NCBI RefSeq assembly: GCF_900107735.1 | Contig: NZ_FNQV01000006.1 | Span: forward strand, 122,290-186,289 | DNA length: 64,000 bases | Reading direction: 5' to 3' | DNA from: Bowdeniella nasicola | GTDB taxonomy: Bacteria; Actinomycetota; Actinomycetes; Actinomycetales; Actinomycetaceae | Shown here: piece by piece, positions 25,924 through 35,067 of the stretch | Position numbering within the stretch: the stretch's first letter is position 1 | How the letters are laid out: each line of letters opens with the position of its first letter | Program-made: the position numbers and the translations under genes | The notes under the pieces: model-generated | What the model was told of the DNA's origin: nothing | Databases searched by the model: none | What the model saw: the letters and a program-made list of their open reading frames with translations, nothing else

Positions 25924-26901
25924 CTACGGAGTCGTGGCGACCAGCAGCCAATGCCACCGCGCCGCAGGAGTGGATTCCGACGTCAGTAGGCCTGGCTCGG
26001 TCGGCGAGAAGAGCGACTCGCGCTGATCAGCGCTGTTCACGAACTCGGTGCGGCGCTCGCGCACATCGCTCAGCCCCGTGGAGATGACCTCCGGGATGTC
26101 GTAGCTGTGCCCCTGGTCGGGAATCTCGATCCACTGGGTGGCAGTGAATCCCGCCTCCTGGTAGCTCGTGCGACCACTGTCGGCCGCCTGCTTGGCCGAC
26201 CAGGTGTCTTCGTTTGGCTCGAGGGTCCCATCATCGGAGCCAATGAACCAGTACAGCGGCATGGTCGCGATCCGCACATCGTCGACGGCTTCGACGCCGC
26301 GCATCGCCTCGCCGCCGCCCATCACGATCGCTCCGCCACCGGCGAACCACCCACGATCGTGAGCCATGAGCTCACTCATCACGAGCTCGGCTCCCCCGGA
26401 GAATCCGGTCAGCCAGATGCGGGTCTCATCGACGTCATATGAAGCAAGGACATGCTTGACGAGTTCGCGCGCATACTCGCCTTTATCGGGCACGTTCCAC
26501 CAGTTGAGGAAATCCTCGTCCTCAATTCCTTCGGGCGTGTGCGGAGCGACGAGCACGAGATTGTGTTCTGCTGCGACGTCCCGCAGGCGCGCCATCGTCT
26601 CGTCATCCCCGTAGTTCGCCGTCTCGTCAGACGCGGTATCGCCATCGAAGAAGAACAGCACTCCCGGCCGATCGGTTGCGAGATCCTCACCGACGTAGAG
26701 ATCGTAGACGTCGGAGTAGCCCGCTTCGCTGAAGGCTAGCCCCATCGTCGTTGTTAACAGCTTATTGCCTTCGGACTCTTCGGCGACCGCTGCAACCACA
26801 GGTGATGTCGAGTGCGCTTCGGAGTTGGAAGCGGACATGGGCAGGCCAAGGACTAGGGCGACCAGCGCGGCGCTGGCAGTCACAACGTGTCGGCGCATCA
26901 T
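25924..26901 (-). CDS. Secreted alpha/beta hydrolase (esterase-like)
   Basis: 325 residues with a Sec signal peptide (MMRRHVVTASAALVALVLGL, cleavage near residue 29). The core has strand PGVLFFFDGDT, a long insert ending LVLVAPHTPEG, nucleophile elbow LTGFSGGAEL, an acidic residue in FIGSDDGTLEPNEDTW, and a His in IPDQGHSYDIPEV, completing a triad. Similar in layout to feruloyl-esterase or PHB-depolymerase-like proteins, with no substrate evidence. It is on the same strand as the arc genes but upstream, separated by the arc control region. Confidence 0.8.
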   Translation of the reverse strand: MMRRHVVTASAALVALVLGLPMSASNSEAHSTSPVVAAVAEESEGNKLLTTTMGLAFSEAGYSDVYDLYVGEDLATDRPGVLFFFDGDTASDETANYGDDETMARLRDVAAEHNLVLVAPHTPEGIEDEDFLNWWNVPDKGEYARELVKHVLASYDVDETRIWLTGFSGGAELVMSELMAHDRGWFAGGGAIVMGGGEAMRGVEAVDDVRIATMPLYWFIGSDDGTLEPNEDTWSAKQAADSGRTSYQEAGFTATQWIEIPDQGHSYDIPEVISTGLSDVRERRTEFVNSADQRESLFSPTEPGLLTSESTPAARWHWLLVATTP

Positions 26902-27186
26902 GTCCTCGGGGGAGGATGGACGCTACGCGTCCGGGTGGGCAGCTTGCCTTGCGGCAAGCGGTGTAAGGAGGAGGGCCTCACTATTGATATTTCATCCGGA
27001 TCTGCCGGTCAAACGCAAGCAGTTTCGCCTCAAGGCGGCGAAAACCACGTCGAGTCTGATCGTCACAATGCTCCCGTGACCCGCGTTCTGCCGCGTCTGC
27101 CGCGCGGAGGGATTCCACTACCTTTTGGCTAGCCCGGATCGACGATCACCGAGTTGTGCGGACACGGAAACGGCTCACATACACAA
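26902..27186. other. Intergenic region, no gene recognised
   Basis: Holds the leader of the secreted hydrolase gene (minus) and the area past the tRNA-Arg terminator. No ORF with a plausible start and family, and no clear repeat. Confidence 0.5.
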
Positions 27187-27210
27187 AAACCCGCACAATC
27201 GTGCGGGTTT
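27187..27210 (-). terminator. Terminator of tRNA-Arg(ACG)
   Basis: 10-bp perfect stem AAACCCGCAC / GTGCGGGTTT around a 4-nt loop, continuing on the minus strand into a T-tract (GGGTTTTTGTGT). It lies 8 bp after the tRNA 3' end. Confidence 0.9.
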
Positions 27211-27217
27211 CTGCTTG

Positions 27218-27290
27218 CGCGCCCGGAGGGACTCGAACCCCCAACCTTCTGATCCGTAGTCAGATGCTCTATCCGTTGAGCTACGGGCGC
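27218..27290 (-). tRNA. tRNA-Arg (anticodon ACG)
   Basis: Acceptor GCGCCCG/CGGGCGC, D-arm AGCTCAACGGATAGAGC, anticodon stem TCTGA/TCAGA with loop CTACGGA giving ACG, T-arm GGGGGTTCGAGTCCCTC, discriminator G. CCA not encoded. A34 is the substrate of TadA, whose gene is in this window at 11515-12009. Confidence 0.97.
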
Positions 27291-27391
27291 TGGGCCTTTC
27301 GGCACCCTCAACAATAGCGCGCTGAGGGCCGGCCTACCAAATCCTAGGGGCGGTGATCCCCGCGACATTTTTCCTGGCGCCCCCTCGCTCG

Positions 27392-28477
27392 CTATCTGAC
27401 GCCATCGGGCATGCATAGCTCCCCGACGTCTTGTCCTGAGTAGGTGATTCGGACCGTTCCACCGCTGAAGATTGGTCCACAGTTCTCGCGCGTAATGTTG
27501 CGCTCCAGGCCGTTGCCAGTAATGCCGTTGGATCGGCAGCCTACGTAACTCACGTGGAGCATCCCGGTTGCGGAGCGAACGTGGATAAACTCCCCGTCTT
27601 CCTGCCCAGACGCGCAGTTATCGGGGTTGTTGGGACCAAGCCCCATTGGTGCGTCGTACACAGCAGATAGCCAGGAGGCGGCGACGTTGCCGGAGAGCAC
27701 ATGTTCCCCAATGTGTAGCCCCTGGGGGCGATCGGCGGATGTGCCCGTCCCCTCGCTAGCGCCAGCGAAGTACTGGCAGATCACCAGGTCTCCCTGTTCA
27801 TCTTTTTCTATTGCGCTCGTGGCAGCCCCCGGCGTCGCCACACTCGGGCACCCTAACGGCGTCGTGGATATCGGGACCACGGTTTCCAAGATGCCCGCGG
27901 CGAGCGTTTCGTCCACGTCATCTGGCGGCATTCCCACCGTCACGGTAATCGGGCCAACGCTCCGAGAAAATCGCTCATAGCTTTCGAGCGGATCGGGGCT
28001 TGTAGGCCCCAGTTCGTCACTGTCCGGCCCTGGCGGTTCAGCTTCGTGCCGGGTGATGCCCTCGACTTTTTCCGCCGCCCAACTCTCAGCAGCAATGCGC
28101 TTGAGCGGTTCCTCGCCTTCCGGATCTACCTCGACCCGAACCCAGGGGACGAAGTACTCCCGCGGCATCGGTCCGCACGCGATTGCTAGTACAGCCCAGC
28201 TGTGCATCGGGATGACGACTTTGGTGCCCGATTTCGGCGGGTCGTCGGCGATGCACCACTGCGTGTATGGGGGCCAGTCAAAGGTGAACTCGTCTGGGGT
28301 CTGGAATGCTACTCCCCCTTGTGCATTCCACCTCCAACCCTCGCGCGCCTGCCCGATACTGCTCGCGGTGCCCGTCGGCGAGGAAGCTGGGGGTTGTTCG
28401 TGCTTTCCACCCGCACAGCTTCCCGCCACCAGCACTACGGTGGCGATCGCGGCCAGTCGTACGAACGCCTTCATCAT
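27392..28477 (-). CDS. Putative lipoprotein of unknown function
   Basis: 361 residues. Signal peptide MMKAFVRLAAIATVVLVAGSC with a lipobox-like AGSC, then a Pro/Ser/Thr linker (HEQPPASSPTGTASS). The mature part has at least six Cys (WCIADD, IACGP, GCPSV, ICQYF, NCASG, GCRS), probably forming disulfides, and no motif that I recognise. The ATG at 28477 follows GGGGGGTT. It lies 25 bp after the SLC13 transporter gene and may be co-transcribed. Possibly a surface-binding or accessory protein; no function assigned. Confidence 0.75.
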   Translation of the reverse strand: MMKAFVRLAAIATVVLVAGSCAGGKHEQPPASSPTGTASSIGQAREGWRWNAQGGVAFQTPDEFTFDWPPYTQWCIADDPPKSGTKVVIPMHSWAVLAIACGPMPREYFVPWVRVEVDPEGEEPLKRIAAESWAAEKVEGITRHEAEPPGPDSDELGPTSPDPLESYERFSRSVGPITVTVGMPPDDVDETLAAGILETVVPISTTPLGCPSVATPGAATSAIEKDEQGDLVICQYFAGASEGTGTSADRPQGLHIGEHVLSGNVAASWLSAVYDAPMGLGPNNPDNCASGQEDGEFIHVRSATGMLHVSYVGCRSNGITGNGLERNITRENCGPIFSGGTVRITYSGQDVGELCMPDGVR

Positions 28478-28502
28478 AACCCCCCAGCTCCTCACACCCT
28501 TG

Positions 28503-30074
28503 CTATAGCTGGATCCCCAGCACCCAGACGGCGAGAGTCATCGTCGTCAGAGAAATCAACACGATACCGATGAGGTTCAGCCAGATGCCGCCGCGCACCA
28601 TGTCACCAATCCGGATATAGCCCGAGCCGTAGGCGATCGCGTTAGGCGGCGTGGCAACCGGCAGCATGAAGGCACAGGTCGCGGCCAGGGCGACCGGAAT
28701 CACGAGGAGCATGACATCTTGACCGAGCCCCATCGCGACGCCACCCATGATCGGCAGGAACGCTGCAGCGGTCGCGGTGTTCGATGTCATTTCCGTCAGG
28801 AAGATGACGAGTGCCGCCACGGCGATAACGAACAGGATGATCGGCAGTCCGCCTAGTCCCTTGGCCTGGTCTCCGATCCACGTCGATAGTCCGGTTGTGG
28901 AGAACATGGCGGACAGCGCGAGACCGCCACCGAAGAGGAGGAGAACGTCCCAGGGAATATGTTTCGCGGTGTCCCAGTCCAGCAGGGCCACACCGTGCGC
29001 GGGATGAACGGGAATGAGGAAGAGGACGAGGGTGATCGCCATGGCGATGAGTTCGTCAGTGATTCCCGAGTCGGGGAACATCGTGGGAAGGAAGATCCAC
29101 GAGAGTGCGGCGATGACAAAGACGATTCCGACGAGCTTTTCACCGCGAGACATCGGCCCCATCGCATCCAATTCTCGGCGGATCAGTTCCTTGCCGCCCG
29201 GGATCTCATCGATTTCCGGCTTGAACAGCACGTGGGTAAGAAGGAACCACGTAATGAATAGGAAGCCCCAGGCCAGCGGCACGCCAACCAACATCCACTG
29301 GCCAAAGCCGATGTTGATGTCGTGGTTGTCCTTGAGGTAGCCGCGCAGCAGGGTATTGGGCGGGGTGCCAATGAGGGTTGACAGCGACGCAATAGAGGCC
29401 GAGTAGGCGATGCCAAGGACGAGTGCAATAGCGAAGTTCGACTTGACCCTGCCTTCAGCATCCGTCTTCATCTCTCCGATGAGGGTGAGGACCGACAAGC
29501 CGATTGGCAGCATCATGACGGCGGTGGCAGTGTTGGAGACCCACATCGACATGAAGCCTGTTGCCACCATGAAGCCCAAGATCAACATCTTCGGCTTCGT
29601 GCCCACCGCAAGCACCGTAATCAGGGCTACCCGGCGGTGCAGGTTCCATCGTTGGAGCGCGAGGGCAAGGAAAAAGCCACCCATGAACAAGAAGATCGTT
29701 CCGGAGGCATACGGCGTTGCCGTGGTCTTGAAGTCAGCGACGTGGAAGGCCGGGAAGGCCACCAGAGGAACCAGCGCCGTAGCGGCGAGCGGAATCGCCT
29801 CCGTCATCCACCACACACCCATGAGCACAGCGACCGCCGCGGTGAAGGCTAAGCCGTGAGGAGTGAAGGCAGCTTTCCCGCCTTCAACGGCCTTGTCACT
29901 GGCCGCCTGCATGGCCTCTGACAGGGTGTCGGGCATGAGGAAATAGACGATGACCGCGAGGATCAGGCCGACCGCGATACCGATCAGCTTCTTTGCCAGG
30001 GGAGCTCCGGTCAGTTTGGGTGCATCCTCGCCCGGAGCATGCGCGGTACTTGGGGAGATTTCTGGTGTACTCAT
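28503..30074 (-). CDS. SLC13/DASS family di- or tricarboxylate:Na+ symporter
   Basis: 523 residues with 11-12 membrane spans. The two carboxylate/Na+-binding SNT motifs are visible (MWVSNTATAVMML and MTSNTATAAAF), as is LSTLIGTPPNTLLRGYL and the C-terminal LPVATPPNAIAYGSG family signature. Imports succinate, malate, fumarate or citrate-like acids with sodium. The ATG at 30074 is preferred, with GAGGACAGC upstream; an in-frame start at 30101 adds nine residues. Confidence 0.93.
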   Translation of the reverse strand: MSTPEISPSTAHAPGEDAPKLTGAPLAKKLIGIAVGLILAVIVYFLMPDTLSEAMQAASDKAVEGGKAAFTPHGLAFTAAVAVLMGVWWMTEAIPLAATALVPLVAFPAFHVADFKTTATPYASGTIFLFMGGFFLALALQRWNLHRRVALITVLAVGTKPKMLILGFMVATGFMSMWVSNTATAVMMLPIGLSVLTLIGEMKTDAEGRVKSNFAIALVLGIAYSASIASLSTLIGTPPNTLLRGYLKDNHDINIGFGQWMLVGVPLAWGFLFITWFLLTHVLFKPEIDEIPGGKELIRRELDAMGPMSRGEKLVGIVFVIAALSWIFLPTMFPDSGITDELIAMAITLVLFLIPVHPAHGVALLDWDTAKHIPWDVLLLFGGGLALSAMFSTTGLSTWIGDQAKGLGGLPIILFVIAVAALVIFLTEMTSNTATAAAFLPIMGGVAMGLGQDVMLLVIPVALAATCAFMLPVATPPNAIAYGSGYIRIGDMVRGGIWLNLIGIVLISLTTMTLAVWVLGIQL

Positions 30075-30129
30075 GCTGTCCTCTTCTTTGACATGGCTCA
30101 CAGAGATTTACTGGCACTCTACGGTGAGC

Positions 30130-30172
30130 CAGATAACAATTCATGCAATTGTGGCGTGCATCAGATAACGAT
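30130..30172. promoter_or_regulatory. Direct repeats upstream of the carboxylate transporter
   Basis: CAGATAACAAT at 30130 and CAGATAACGAT at 30162 are 32 bp apart, about three helical turns, 56-98 bp before the transporter start. They fit a pair of regulator half-sites on one DNA face. No known box is recognised. Confidence 0.45.
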
Positions 30173-30269
30173 GTGGTGACAATTTCCAGATTCGCCTCAA
30201 CGGCGTGCGGTACGTTGAATTACGCGACGATCTAGTGCCAAAAACCGCACATTATTGCGGGATGTGTTC

Positions 30270-30300
30270 ATGGCCCGACCTGCGTCGCAGGCCGGGCCAT
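30270..30300 (-). terminator. Hairpin after tRNA-Ser(GCT)
   Basis: 14-nt arms ATGGCCCGACCTGC and GCAGGCCGGGCCAT (30270-30283, 30287-30300) with one A-C mismatch and a 3-nt loop, 9 bp after the tRNA 3' end. No T-tract. Confidence 0.6.
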
Positions 30301-30308
30301 CCAGCTGG

Positions 30309-30396
30309 CGGAGACGAGAGGATTCGAACCTCCGAGCGGGGATCACCCGCTACTCCCTTAGCAGGGGAGCGCCTTCGGCCACTCGGCCACGTCTCC
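30309..30396 (-). tRNA. tRNA-Ser (anticodon GCT)
   Basis: Acceptor GGAGACG/CGTCTCC, anticodon stem CTCCC/GGGAG with loop CTGCTAA giving GCT, long variable arm, T-arm GAGGTTCGAATCCTC, discriminator G. Reads AGC/AGU. CCA not encoded. Confidence 0.96.
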
Positions 30397-30468
30397 ATAA
30401 GCAGAACTAGCTTATCGGTTGCACCGCCGAAGAGAAAAACACAGGTGCATCACGTCGGCTGTTATGCG

Positions 30469-30555
30469 CGGAGGGTAAGGGATTCGAACCCTTGGTACGG
30501 TTGCCCGCACAACGGTTTTCAAGACCGTCACCTTCGGCCGCTCGGTCAACCCTCC
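30469..30555 (-). tRNA. tRNA-Ser (anticodon TGA)
   Basis: Acceptor GGAGGGT/ACCCTCC, anticodon stem ACGGT/ACCGT with loop CTTGAAA giving TGA, long variable arm, T-arm AAGGGTTCGAATCCCTT, discriminator G. 72 bp upstream of tRNA-Ser(GCT) on the same strand, probably one transcript. Confidence 0.96.
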
Positions 30556-30651
30556 CGGTCCCAGGAAGCGTTCACGACCTGGGCCGAACGCTAGTGTATC
30601 GCGCACGGCGGAGCTTGCCACAACCGGCAATAATCCTGAAACACTGGGGCC

Positions 30652-31596
30652 ATGCGTGCCATCGATCCGTCCACGTTCGCCATCTCCGACCTACCAACTC
30701 CCAAGCCGAAGGACGGTGAGGTCTTGATTCGCGTTCACGCCGCGGGCGTGAACCGGGCAGACCTCTTGCAGCGTGCGGGCCACTATCCCCCACCGCCCGG
30801 TGCGAGTGAGATCCCGGGCCTCGAGGTTGCGGGCACCGTCGTCGCCGCGCCCCATACCGCTCAGGGCGTGAGTGTGGGCGATGAAGTGATTGCGCTGCTC
30901 GCCGGTGGCGGTTACGCCGAGTTTGTGTGTGCGCCGGCGGTTCAGTGCCTACCGCTGCCCTCGGGCCTGTCGCCCGTGGAGGGCGCCGGCCTTCCCGAGG
31001 CCCTCGCAACCTCGTGGCTCAACCTCGTCGACCTCGCAGATATTGCCGAGGGGGACACGGTCGTGATCCATGGCGGCTCGGGCGGTGTCGGCTCGGTTGC
31101 TATCCAACTTGCCGCCCGGCGTGGCGCGCGGGTGCTCACGACGGTGGGGAGCGCGGAAAAGGCCGCGCGCTGCCGGGCGCTCGGTGCGGAGGTCGCCGTT
31201 GATTATCACGACGAGGACGCAACCGAGCAGTTAAGGCAGTCGGCCGGCGAGGATGGCGTCGCGATCATCCTCGATATTTTGGGCGCCGGCGCCCTGGATT
31301 CCAATATCGATCTGCTCGCGCGCGATGGCCGCCTCATCATGATCGGCCTGCAGCAGGGCAGGACGGGGTCGATCAATCTCGGCAGTGTGCTGACCGAGCG
31401 ATTGCAGATTATCGGCTCAACGCTGCGCGCTCTGCCGGTGGCGCGAAAAGGCGAGATTGTCGCGGCGATGCGGCACGCCGCGAGGCTCATCGCACCACAG
31501 ATTCATGCGAGCCTGCCGCTGGAAGAGGTGGATCGAGCCCACCAGCTCATGGACGATCCCGCGACCTTCGGCAAGATCATCCTGACACTCGACTAA
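30652..31596 (+). CDS. NAD(P)H:quinone oxidoreductase (zinc-free MDR, PIG3-like)
   Basis: 314 residues of the medium-chain dehydrogenase/reductase fold. GroES-like part VLIRVHAAGVNRADLLQRAGHYPPPPGASEIPGLE, then the nucleotide-binding motif HGGSGGVGSVAIQLA and VLTTVGSAEKAARCRALGA. The structural-zinc Cys cluster is lacking, as in quinone oxidoreductases. The motif NRADLLQRxGxYPPPPG is typical of the PIG3/TP53I3 group, which reduces quinones with NADPH. The stop codon directly abuts that of the convergent isomerase gene. Confidence 0.9.
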   Translation: MRAIDPSTFAISDLPTPKPKDGEVLIRVHAAGVNRADLLQRAGHYPPPPGASEIPGLEVAGTVVAAPHTAQGVSVGDEVIALLAGGGYAEFVCAPAVQCLPLPSGLSPVEGAGLPEALATSWLNLVDLADIAEGDTVVIHGGSGGVGSVAIQLAARRGARVLTTVGSAEKAARCRALGAEVAVDYHDEDATEQLRQSAGEDGVAIILDILGAGALDSNIDLLARDGRLIMIGLQQGRTGSINLGSVLTERLQIIGSTLRALPVARKGEIVAAMRHAARLIAPQIHASLPLEEVDRAHQLMDDPATFGKIILTLD

Positions 31597-32871
31597 CTAC
31601 TCACTGAGGTGTGCGACCGCGGGCGCAAACGCGGGCGCGAGCGGCAGATCGGGCATGAGGAGTGCTTGCACCGCGTGGTAGATATCGGGCTTGCCTTCCC
31701 AGGTCCCGGCCGCGGGCGAATTGTGGCGATCGAGCTCGTGGATCCACTGCCCCGGCTGCGCGATGAGGAAGCGCTCGATGTAATCCCAGGCCTCGGCCGC
31801 GATCGCGGTGAAGCGCTCGGCGAGGGCAGGGTCCGCGAGCGCCGCAGCAATACCGGCGGCGAAGGCTTCGCAGGCGACCCAGTGCATCCGCTCATGGACG
31901 ACGGGCGTGCCGTCGAAGTCCGTCGTGTAAACATAGCCGGGCTCACCGTCGACGCCGAAGCCCTCTTGGGCGCCGGCCTCGATCAACGCGAGCGCACCGT
32001 CCTTGATGCGCGCCGATCCGGCGCGCTCGATCCCGCGGGCTTCTAATTCGGCGAGCGATTGCAGTGCGAGCCGGCCCCACTCGAACCAGTGACCAGGGGT
32101 TGCGCCGTAGGGCCGGAACGGGTCGGCGGGTTTATCGCGGTTGAAGTCTAAAATCGGCTCGTAGTTCGTGTCCAGGTGCTCGGGAAAGCGCCACTGGAAT
32201 TGCGGCGCGAGGTCACCCACGACCCGATCGATGATCCGCACCGCGCGCATGAGATACGTGTCATCGCCGGTGACCGTTGCGGCGGCGAGATAGCTTTCGA
32301 CGGTGTGCATCGCAGCGTTCACGCCGCGGTAGGCTTCGGCCTCGCTGAAGCGGCGGTCATAGGACTCATAGACCATGCCAGCGTCCTCGTCCCACCAGCG
32401 CTCGGTGGATGTCGCGAGCGCATCATCCAAGACGGCCTGCGCACCCTCGATACCGGCGACGCGGGCCGAACTTGCCGCCAGCACGACGAAGGCGTGCGCG
32501 TAGGCCTGCTTCCGATCGCCCCCGCCAGCGGCCGGCTCCCCCGTTTCGGCATCGAGCGCGGCAACGTAGCCGCCATAGTCTGCGTCGTGGAAGTGGTCAG
32601 CGAGGCTCGCGATCCCGTGGGCCGCGAGCGCTCTGGCCTCCTCGCGGCTGAGCTCTCCGAGGTAGCGTTCGGGCAGCATCGATGCGAGGGCGAAACAGTG
32701 CGTCATGCGGCAGGTGATCCACAGTTCGATGCCGCGCTCGGTAAGGATCTCGCCATTGTCACCGAGGTAGCCGAAGCCGAATTCGTGGCGCGCGCGGGCC
32801 CCCCAGGCTAGGAGGTCGGCGATCTCACGGGCTCGCGTCTCATCGGTGGGCAACGTCATTGATGCAGTCAT
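31597..32871 (-). CDS. AGE-family sugar isomerase, YihS type
   Basis: 424 residues of the (alpha/alpha)6 barrel N-acylglucosamine 2-epimerase family. Motifs follow the aldose-ketose isomerase YihS in order: LWITCRMTHCFALAS, YRGVNAAMHTVESYL, PFRPYGATPGHWFEWGRL, YTTDFDGTPVVHERMHW, WEGKPDIYHAVQALL. YihS-type enzymes interconvert mannose/fructose or sulfoquinovose/sulfofructose. No other sulfoquinovose genes are nearby, so mannose isomerase is the more cautious guess. It lies downstream of a sugar ABC transporter operon but beyond a terminator. Confidence 0.88.
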   Translation of the reverse strand: MTASMTLPTDETRAREIADLLAWGARARHEFGFGYLGDNGEILTERGIELWITCRMTHCFALASMLPERYLGELSREEARALAAHGIASLADHFHDADYGGYVAALDAETGEPAAGGGDRKQAYAHAFVVLAASSARVAGIEGAQAVLDDALATSTERWWDEDAGMVYESYDRRFSEAEAYRGVNAAMHTVESYLAAATVTGDDTYLMRAVRIIDRVVGDLAPQFQWRFPEHLDTNYEPILDFNRDKPADPFRPYGATPGHWFEWGRLALQSLAELEARGIERAGSARIKDGALALIEAGAQEGFGVDGEPGYVYTTDFDGTPVVHERMHWVACEAFAAGIAAALADPALAERFTAIAAEAWDYIERFLIAQPGQWIHELDRHNSPAAGTWEGKPDIYHAVQALLMPDLPLAPAFAPAVAHLSE

Positions 32872-32907
32872 ACCGCTAGCGTATCGGGCGGCCTCGAGCG
32901 ACGAAAA

Positions 32908-32936
32908 GCGGCGGGTAGGTTCGACCTACCCGCCGC
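32908..32936 (-). terminator. Rho-independent terminator of the sugar ABC operon
   Basis: 13-bp perfect stem (32908-32920 with 32924-32936), 3-nt loop, followed on the minus strand by TTTTCG, 22 bp after the MalG-type permease stop. Confidence 0.88.
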
Positions 32937-32958
32937 CTGTCGACTCGTTATCGGAGCG

Positions 32959-34002
32959 CTAGCCCTTGACGGAACCGGCGAGCAGACCGCGCACGAAGTA
33001 GCGCTGCAACGCCAGGAAGACGCCGATCGGGATGATGATCGAGACAAAGGCGCCGGCCGTGAGCAGGTGCCAGTCCTGTCCACGCGAGCCGGCCATTTCC
33101 GCAAGGCGTGCGGTCAGTGGCTGGATCGCGTTGTTGCCGCCCGTGAAGGTCAGACCAACGAGCAGGTCGTTCCATACCCACAGGAACTGGAAGATCGCGA
33201 ACGACGCGATCGCCGGCACGAGCAGCGGCAGCATGATCTTTAAGAAGACGGTCACGTGCCCCGCGCCATCGACCTTCGCGGCCTCGATGAGATCCCTCGG
33301 GATCTCGGCCATGAAGTTGTGCAGCAGGAAGATCGCGAGCGGCAGGGCGAAGATCGAGTGTCCCACCCACACGGCGATATAGGGGAACATCTCCATCGCC
33401 GTGGAGCCCGCGAAGATCCGCAGCAGCGGAATCAGCGCCATTTGCAGCGGCACGATCTGCAGCGCAAAGACGGTAATGAACACGACGTCGCGGCCCCGCC
33501 ACTGCAGCACGGAAAATGCGTAGGCGGCGAGCACGGCTACCGCGAGCGGGATGAGCGTCGCGGGAATCGTGATGACGAGCGAGTTCATGAAGTAGCTTGC
33601 CAGCGAGCCGGAGGAGGCTCGACCAAACAGCACCTCGTTGTAGTTGTCCATCGTGAACTGCGGGTCGGTGAAGAAGTTCCACCAGCCCGTGCGCTTAATG
33701 TCGCGTTCCGGTCGGATCGAGGAGATGAACAGGCCGAACGTCGGCACCGTCCACAGCGCCGCGATGAGCAGCGCCACGAGCGAACCGACGCGCGAGGTGA
33801 GCATGCGCTTCGCGCTGGAGCCGAGGCGGTCATCCTTATCGCGCACGCGCTTGCCCGGCGTATCGGCGGGCTTGTCGCCGTCGTCGGTCTTGACGACCGT
33901 CGTTCCGGCGCCCGCGAGATCGCGGGTTCCAGTGGCGGCCACGTCCTCGGGCACGCCGTCCACGGGCGAGACCCGTTCCTTATCGCGATTGGTCTCACTC
34001 AT
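32959..34002 (-). CDS. Sugar ABC transporter permease (MalG type)
   Basis: CUT1 carbohydrate importer subunit, 347 residues. About 60 N-terminal residues are a charged cytoplasmic extension, followed by six membrane spans. The EAA loop LIEAAKVDGAGHVTVFLKIMLPLLVPA contacts the ATPase. The C-terminus LQRYFVRGLLAGSVKG is typical of the family. No ATPase gene is in the operon, so a shared MsiK-like ATPase encoded elsewhere is likely. The start overlaps the MalF-type gene by 4 bp. Confidence 0.93.
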   Translation of the reverse strand: MSETNRDKERVSPVDGVPEDVAATGTRDLAGAGTTVVKTDDGDKPADTPGKRVRDKDDRLGSSAKRMLTSRVGSLVALLIAALWTVPTFGLFISSIRPERDIKRTGWWNFFTDPQFTMDNYNEVLFGRASSGSLASYFMNSLVITIPATLIPLAVAVLAAYAFSVLQWRGRDVVFITVFALQIVPLQMALIPLLRIFAGSTAMEMFPYIAVWVGHSIFALPLAIFLLHNFMAEIPRDLIEAAKVDGAGHVTVFLKIMLPLLVPAIASFAIFQFLWVWNDLLVGLTFTGGNNAIQPLTARLAEMAGSRGQDWHLLTAGAFVSIIIPIGVFLALQRYFVRGLLAGSVKG

Positions 34003-34976
34003 GCCCCACGCACCTCCCGGTTAATGAGCATCTGACGAACGTTGTAGACGACGATCGGGATGACCAGCAGGAAGATGATGACCGACAGCGCCGAGCCGGT
34101 GCCGTTATTGCCGAAGGTAAACGACTGGTCATACATCTGGTTTGCCAGCACCTGGGTGCCGTACTTCGCGCCCGTCATCGTGCGCGGAATATCGAAGATC
34201 TTCAGCGTCGCGATCGTGATCGTCGTTAACACGACGACGAGGGTCGGCCGGATCGAGGGCACGGTGATCGACTTGAACATCTGCCAGGAGTTCACGCCGT
34301 CCAGCAGCGCGGCCTCGACGATGTCATCGGGCACCGCCTTGATCGCCGCGGAGAGCAGGACCATGGCGAAACCGGCCTGGATCCAGATCATCACGACGAT
34401 GAGGAAGAACGTGTTCCACGGCGCGTCTTGCAAAAAGCGCAGCGGCTCTCCCCCAAGCCCCGTGATGACGGCGTTGGCGAGGCCGATCTGCTCCTGGGCC
34501 GCGCCCTTGTAGTCGTAGACGAATTTCCAGATGATACCGGCGCCCACGAACGAGATCGCCATCGGCATGAATAGCAGCGTCTTCGCTACCTTTTCAAAGC
34601 GCGACTTGTCGATGAGGATCGCGTAAATGAGTCCGATTCCGGTGGAGAGCGTCGGGACGAGCAGCACCCACCAGAAGGTGTTGATGAACGACTGGACGGA
34701 GTCCGTGTTCGTGAACACCCACTTGTAGTTATCGAGCCCGACGAAGGTGGTGGAGCGTCGGTCATAAAACGACATCACTGTCGTGCGGATCGCCGGATAG
34801 ATGAGTCCGACGCCGAGCATGGCTAGGGCGGGACCTGCAAAGATGAGGGGAGCCGCCCAGCGACGCAGCCGTTCTGGCATCCGGTCAGCCAGTTTCGCCA
34901 GCGCCATAATGATCGCCACCACCGCGATCAGCGCCAGGACGGCCGCAAGCATCTGGCCAATCTTGGAGTTCAACAT
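33999..34976 (-). CDS. Sugar ABC transporter permease (MalF type)
   Basis: Partner permease, 325 residues, about seven membrane spans including an extra N-terminal one. EAA loop IVEAALLDGVNSWQMFKSITVPSIRPT. The region LKIFDIPRTMTGAKYGTQVLANQMYDQSF resembles alpha-glucoside/oligosaccharide transporters (AglF-like). Located 91 bp after the binding-protein gene. Confidence 0.93.
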   Translation of the reverse strand: MLNSKIGQMLAAVLALIAVVAIIMALAKLADRMPERLRRWAAPLIFAGPALAMLGVGLIYPAIRTTVMSFYDRRSTTFVGLDNYKWVFTNTDSVQSFINTFWWVLLVPTLSTGIGLIYAILIDKSRFEKVAKTLLFMPMAISFVGAGIIWKFVYDYKGAAQEQIGLANAVITGLGGEPLRFLQDAPWNTFFLIVVMIWIQAGFAMVLLSAAIKAVPDDIVEAALLDGVNSWQMFKSITVPSIRPTLVVVLTTITIATLKIFDIPRTMTGAKYGTQVLANQMYDQSFTFGNNGTGSALSVIIFLLVIPIVVYNVRQMLINREVRGA

Positions 34977-35067
34977 GGTGTCAGCCTTCTACAGTCCTGG
35001 TTGCCGGTTCGACTGTGGGGACGGCCCCTGATGGTGACCGCCCCCAAGCCGAATCGGCGTCTGTCAG

